Assembly: GCF_000955975.1 (NCBI RefSeq)
Contig: NZ_JYJF01000068.1
Span: 1-38,689 of the forward strand
Length of the DNA stretch: 38,689 nt
Direction: 5' to 3'
Source: Saccharothrix sp. ST-888
GTDB taxonomy: Bacteria; Actinomycetota; Actinomycetes; Streptomycetales; Streptomycetaceae
In this document: piece after piece, positions 38,290 through 38,689 of the stretch
Position numbering within the stretch: the first letter of the stretch is position 1
How the letters are laid out: each line of letters begins with the position of its first letter
Made by a program: the position numbers and the translations under genes
Notes under the pieces: model-generated
The model's database searches: none
Seen by the model: the letters and a program-made list of their open reading frames with translations, nothing else
Told to the model about the DNA's origin: nothing

Positions 38290-38689
38290 TCAGACGCGTG
38301 CCGTGCCGCCGTCCGCCGCCATCGCCGCGGCGATCCGGCGGTCGGCCTCGCGCCAGTCGGCCTCGGGGAGCTTGGGCAGTACGTCCTCCCAGAGCGGCAG
38401 GCAGGCGCCGCGCAGCTGCATCAGGCCCTCGGGCCTGGCCACCAGCCAGATGTGCAGGTGCGCGGAGCCGTCGCCCCACTTGTAGACGTGCACCCGGCCG
38501 ATCCCGCCGAGCGACATCACGGCCCGCTCCACCCGCTGGAGCATCGAGCCGATCTCGGCGGCCCGCTCGGGCGGCAGGTCGGCGAGGTCGTGGTGGGCGC
38601 GGGGCATCAGCAGCAGCATCGAGGGCACGGCGGTCGGCCCGGTGCGGCCACTCAGCCGCCAGTGGCTGTCCGTCCACAGGAAGCTCTCG
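38290..38689 (-). CDS. HIT-like protein, 5' end cut by right edge
   Basis: The frame runs unbroken to the window edge, so internal starts such as the one at 38628 are not real: codons before it read ESFLWTDSHWRLSGRTGPTA and continue naturally into VPSMLLLMPRAHHDLADLP. It has the HIT-superfamily arrangement: LLLMPRAHHDLADL, then RVHVYKWGDGSAHLHIWLVA and RPEGLMQLRG. The usual catalytic triad HxHxH reads HLHIW, so the third His is Trp. Members of HIT hydrolyse or transfer nucleotides (for example dinucleoside polyphosphates); with the altered triad the activity here is uncertain. Confidence 0.8.
   Translation of the reverse strand, partial: ESFLWTDSHWRLSGRTGPTAVPSMLLLMPRAHHDLADLPPERAAEIGSMLQRVERAVMSLGGIGRVHVYKWGDGSAHLHIWLVARPEGLMQLRGACLPLWEDVLPKLPEADWREADRRIAAAMAADGGTARV

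Overview
The window is very GC-rich, uses GTG and TTG starts freely, has G/C-ending codons throughout and carries gene families typical of Streptomycetaceae (WXG100/polymorphic toxins, DUF2637, the SAM-methyltransferase family formerly called DUF574, Tat-exported phosphoesterase, SLT-type exported lysozyme-like protein). It is best read as a chromosomal accessory segment of a Streptomyces- or Kitasatospora-like actinomycete. No rRNA, tRNA, CRISPR or intact insertion sequence was recognised.

Region 1 (1-10774, all minus strand) is a contact- or secretion-dependent toxin locus. It reads, in transcription order: a conserved unknown protein (310 aa), a WXG100 protein (105 aa), a 1644-aa polymorphic toxin, a 724-aa protein with a P-loop-like N-terminus, a propeller-like middle and a SUKH-4 immunity domain at its C-terminus, a 614-aa relative of that protein without the SUKH domain, and the start of a small immunity-like protein running off the left edge. 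The toxin carries two separate enzymatic cores: a papain-like glutamine deamidase-type domain (Cys1025/His1105/Asp1120) and a C-terminal nucleic acid deaminase-type domain (HSE 1470-1472, PC 1504-1505, Cys1514). The two large accessory proteins both have Arg in place of the Walker A Lys. No secretion-machine genes are present.

Region 2 (10775-16607) mixes gene relics with small intact units. A decayed siderophore operon (C-terminal remnant of an IucA/IucC synthetase, frameshifted, overlapping by GTGA an MFS exporter reduced to its two ends) is followed by a PH-like protein, a TPR-like/M16-peptidase-like gene pair, an alpha/beta hydrolase and a GNAT C-terminal remnant.

Region 3 (16608-21249) has a 14-helix DHA2 drug-efflux transporter divergent from a TetR regulator, with two near-identical palindromes between them, then a Tat-exported metallophosphoesterase with a strong terminator.

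Region 4 (21268-24424) has a DUF2637 membrane protein with a small partner gene, an IstA-like transposase-derived orphan gene and a small conserved protein.

Region 5 (24456-30343) is metabolic: a D-aminoacylase-type amidohydrolase divergent from an IclR regulator with tandem operators; a TenA-like protein; a psuG-psuK pseudouridine degradation operon; and a remarkable 197-aa TsaD paralogue whose N-terminal half is joined in frame to the extreme C-terminus, keeping all three metal ligands while losing the middle.

Region 6 (30659-38689) holds a GabP-like permease, a Mut7-C RNase-type protein, a SAM methyltransferase, a phosphoribosyltransferase-hydrolase fusion, an 800-base stretch without a recognisable gene, an exported SLT-domain protein, a probably leaderless family 2 glycosyltransferase and a HIT-like protein cut by the right edge.
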